Shown piece after piece: positions 13,795 to 15,150 of a DNA stretch of 15,150 bases. The notes under the pieces were generated by a model. It was not told the origin of the DNA, did not search any database, and worked only from the letters and a program-made list of their open reading frames with translations. Numbering within the stretch: position 1 is the stretch's first letter; each line of letters begins with the position of its first letter. The stretch is from Sulfitobacter sp. (lineage in GTDB: Bacteria > Pseudomonadota > Alphaproteobacteria > Rhodobacterales > Rhodobacteraceae): contig JAPKCR010000008.1 in the NCBI GenBank assembly GCA_026421135.1, forward strand, positions 1 through 15,150. The letters are read 5' to 3'. The position numbers and the translations under genes are program-made.

Positions 13795-14552
13795 TAAACA
13801 GCCCCCGCTTCTTTAAGTTTCGCCACAAGCGCATCGACGCTATCGACCTTGATACCGGCAGCACGTTCTGCTGGTTCAACCGTTTTCACGATTTCCAGAC
13901 GGTTGCCGACATCGACGCCGTAATCAGCAGGGGTCTTTTCATCCATCGGCTTTTTCTTGGCCTTCATGATGTTCGGCAAAGACGCATAACGCGGCTCGTT
14001 CAGGCGCAAATCGACAGTTATAACTGTGGGCATCGACACCTTGATAGTTTGCAAACCACCGTCAACTTCGCGGGTGACAACGGCGCTGCCCCCGTCGATT
14101 TCGACTTTGGAGGCGAAGGTTGCCTGCGACCAACCCAGAAGGGCTGACAGCATTTGGCCTGTAGCATTCATGTCGTTATCGATGGCTTGTTTACCACAGA
14201 GAACCAATTCGGGTTTTTCTTCGTCAACGATCGCCTTAAGGATCTTGGCAACGGCCAGCGGTTCGATGTCGTTATGAACATCGTCAGTGGCGACAACCAG
14301 AATTGCCCGGTCAGCGCCCATCGCCAAAGCTGTCCGCAACGTTTCTTGCGATTGCTTTACGCCGATGGATACAACCACGACTTCGTCCACCTGACCGGCT
14401 TCTTTCAGGCGGATCGCCTGTTCGACTGAAATCTCGTCAAACGGGTTCATCGACATTTTCACGTTGGCAAGATCAACTCCCGTGCCGTCCGCTTTGACGC
14501 GTACTTTCACGTTGTAGTCGATCACGCGCTTTACAGGTACCAATACCTTCAT
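13794..14552 (-). CDS. etfB: Electron transfer flavoprotein beta subunit
   Basis: This 252-residue partner of EtfA in the FAD/AMP-containing heterodimer has the normal family length. It begins [20 protein letters not shown] and contains the characteristic [17 protein letters not shown] (118-133, the AMP-site region) and [14 protein letters not shown]. The [20 protein letters not shown] stretch, typical of EtfB, includes the region that recognises partner dehydrogenases. ATG 14552 has GGAGA about ten bases upstream. It heads the etfBA unit; a 19-base inverted repeat lies 56-74 bases upstream of the start and may be its operator. Confidence 0.98.
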   Translation of the reverse strand: MKVLVPVKRVIDYNVKVRVKADGTGVDLANVKMSMNPFDEISVEQAIRLKEAGQVDEVVVVSIGVKQSQETLRTALAMGADRAILVVATDDVHNDIEPLAVAKILKAIVDEEKPELVLCGKQAIDNDMNATGQMLSALLGWSQATFASKVEIDGGSAVVTREVDGGLQTIKVSMPTVITVDLRLNEPRYASLPNIMKAKKKPMDEKTPADYGVDVGNRLEIVKTVEPAERAAGIKVDSVDALVAKLKEAGAV

Positions 14553-14607
14553 GGGCGTTATCTCTCCTCAGTTTACGACTCGGGTTCTTGACCCAGTCAT
14601 TTGAACT

Positions 14608-14626
14608 CTTCGTTTGTGTAACGAAG
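14608..14626. promoter_or_regulatory. 7+5+7 inverted repeat upstream of etfB
   Basis: CTTCGTT (14608-14614) and AACGAAG (14620-14626) are perfect reverse complements with a 5-base spacer. It is placed 56-74 bases before the etfB ATG, where a promoter or operator would be expected. No U-run follows. The regulator is unknown; control of etfBA by a fatty-acid-responsive repressor is only a suggestion. Confidence 0.45.
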
Positions 14627-14646
14627 CATTTCGGATCGAAACAGCT

Positions 14647-14684
14647 AAAAAACGGCGTTTCGCGTCCTTTGGACGCGGCGTTTT
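14647..14684 (-). terminator. Rho-independent terminator of the cobalamin adenosyltransferase gene
   Basis: CGCGTCC (14661-14667) and GGACGCG (14671-14677) form a 7-bp stem with a 3-base loop. An outer AAAACG/CGTTTT pairing extends it, and six T follow when read on the minus strand (complement of 14647-14652). It begins about 12 bases after the adenosyltransferase stop and separates that gene from etfB. Confidence 0.75.
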
Positions 14685-14696
14685 CAACTGTTCTTG

Positions 14697-15150
14697 TTAT
14701 CTATTTGCACCAGGCACCCACAATACGTCGTCTTTGCCACTATTATTGGCCATGCGGGCGGCGACAAAAAACCAATCGCTGAGACGGTTAAGGTAGCGTA
14801 CAACGGCTTCATTCACATCTTCGGTTTCGGCCAAAAGCACGGTTAAACGTTCGGCGCGCCGTGCAACGGTACGGCAAACATGCAGGTGGGCTGCCAGTTC
14901 GGTGCCACCGGGAAGGATGAAGCTGCGTAAAGCCTCAAGCTCTTTGTTCATCACGTCTATTTCGCGCTCTAGCCGATCCACCTGTTCGGGGGCAATCCGC
15001 AGGGGCGGGTATTCTGCTTTTGCGTCGCCGGCCATGTCCGGGCGGCACAGATCTGCGCCAACATCGAATAGATCATTCTGGATGCGTGAAAGTGCAGTAT
15101 CGGTTTCGCCTTTCGCAACCAGACGCGCCACACCGACAAAGCAGTTCAGC
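14697..15150 (-). CDS. pduO: PduO-type ATP:cob(I)alamin adenosyltransferase (partial, off right edge)
   Basis: The frame is open from the right edge to the stop at 14697-14699, giving the last 150 residues; about 40 N-terminal residues, including the ATP-binding start, are missing. It would transfer the 5'-deoxyadenosyl group from ATP to cob(I)alamin, making coenzyme B12. Family features are LNCFVGVARLVAKGETD, RIQNDLFDVGADLCRPD, HVCRTVARRAERL (usual form H.aRt.cRRAER) and the C-terminal VVRYLNRLSDWFFVAARMAN. The helical-bundle PduO type is distinct from CobA/CobO, so the symbol follows family convention. In Rhodobacterales this enzyme commonly sits beside etfBA and may serve methylmalonyl- or ethylmalonyl-CoA mutases, but that link is inferred. 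Confidence 0.93.
   Translation of the reverse strand, partial: LNCFVGVARLVAKGETDTALSRIQNDLFDVGADLCRPDMAGDAKAEYPPLRIAPEQVDRLEREIDVMNKELEALRSFILPGGTELAAHLHVCRTVARRAERLTVLLAETEDVNEAVVRYLNRLSDWFFVAARMANNSGKDDVLWVPGANR

Noticed and set aside
1..15150. CRISPR arrays, insertion sequences, tRNA or rRNA genes, phage genes or toxin-antitoxin pairs.
   Set aside because: No repeated spacers, transposase motifs, terminal repeats, tRNA-like cloverleaf or phage-like proteins were seen; nearly all space is taken by core-type genes.

Overview
The window comes from an alphaproteobacterium, most likely the Roseobacter group of Rhodobacterales. The evidence is the conserved order pckA // chvI-chvG-hprK-rapZ-EIIA(Man)-HPr, an HPr kinase reduced to its C-terminal domain, an etfB-etfA pair beside a PduO-type cobalamin adenosyltransferase and a 3-hydroxyacyl-CoA dehydrogenase, and two proteins (the N-terminal extension at 1-387 and the protein at 11970-12797) of types I associate with that order. 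No database could be searched, so family names rest on motifs and overall resemblance.

Layout. 1-387 (-) is the N-terminal part of a probable acyl-CoA dehydrogenase that runs off the left edge. It is divergent from a TauE/SafE-type membrane exporter (534-1301, +). The exporter converges, with a 4-base gap, on a small XRE-type repressor (1306-1671, -). The repressor is divergent from a two-gene unit: a LysR-type DNA-binding domain joined to a non-LysR, PAS-like C-terminal half (1819-2748, +), then an orphan GNAT-like protein (2794-3510, +). A perfect 9-bp inverted repeat lies between these two genes and covers the start of the second gene's ribosome-binding site. A strong intrinsic terminator (3519-3556) closes this unit and probably pckA as well.

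3573-5171 (-) is ATP-dependent PEP carboxykinase. It is divergent, across a 358-base spacer with two dyad-symmetric sites, from a long operon: response regulator ChvI, sensor kinase ChvG, HPr kinase, RapZ, an EIIA of the mannose family, HPr, and possibly a PlsC-like acyltransferase. Many of these genes overlap or nearly touch and use GTG or TTG starts, so translational coupling is likely. No sugar permease or enzyme I is present, so the phosphotransferase proteins look regulatory. The arrangement places envelope and acid sensing, carbon/phosphotransfer state and the entry step of gluconeogenesis side by side.

10936-11811 (-) is a 3-hydroxybutyryl-CoA dehydrogenase. 11970-12797 (+) is an SGNH-like protein that I recall as DUF6473. 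12868-14552 (-) holds etfA and etfB with overlapping stop and start codons. 14697-15150 (-) is most of a PduO-type ATP:cob(I)alamin adenosyltransferase cut by the right edge. These fit beta-oxidation and B12-dependent acyl-CoA metabolism.

Most of the window is ordinary core genome. The least explained part is the 1.3-3.5 kb block (XRE regulator, LysR/PAS-like regulator, hairpin, GNAT-like protein). Several unassigned dyads upstream of pckA/chvI, hbd and etfB are candidate regulatory sites.
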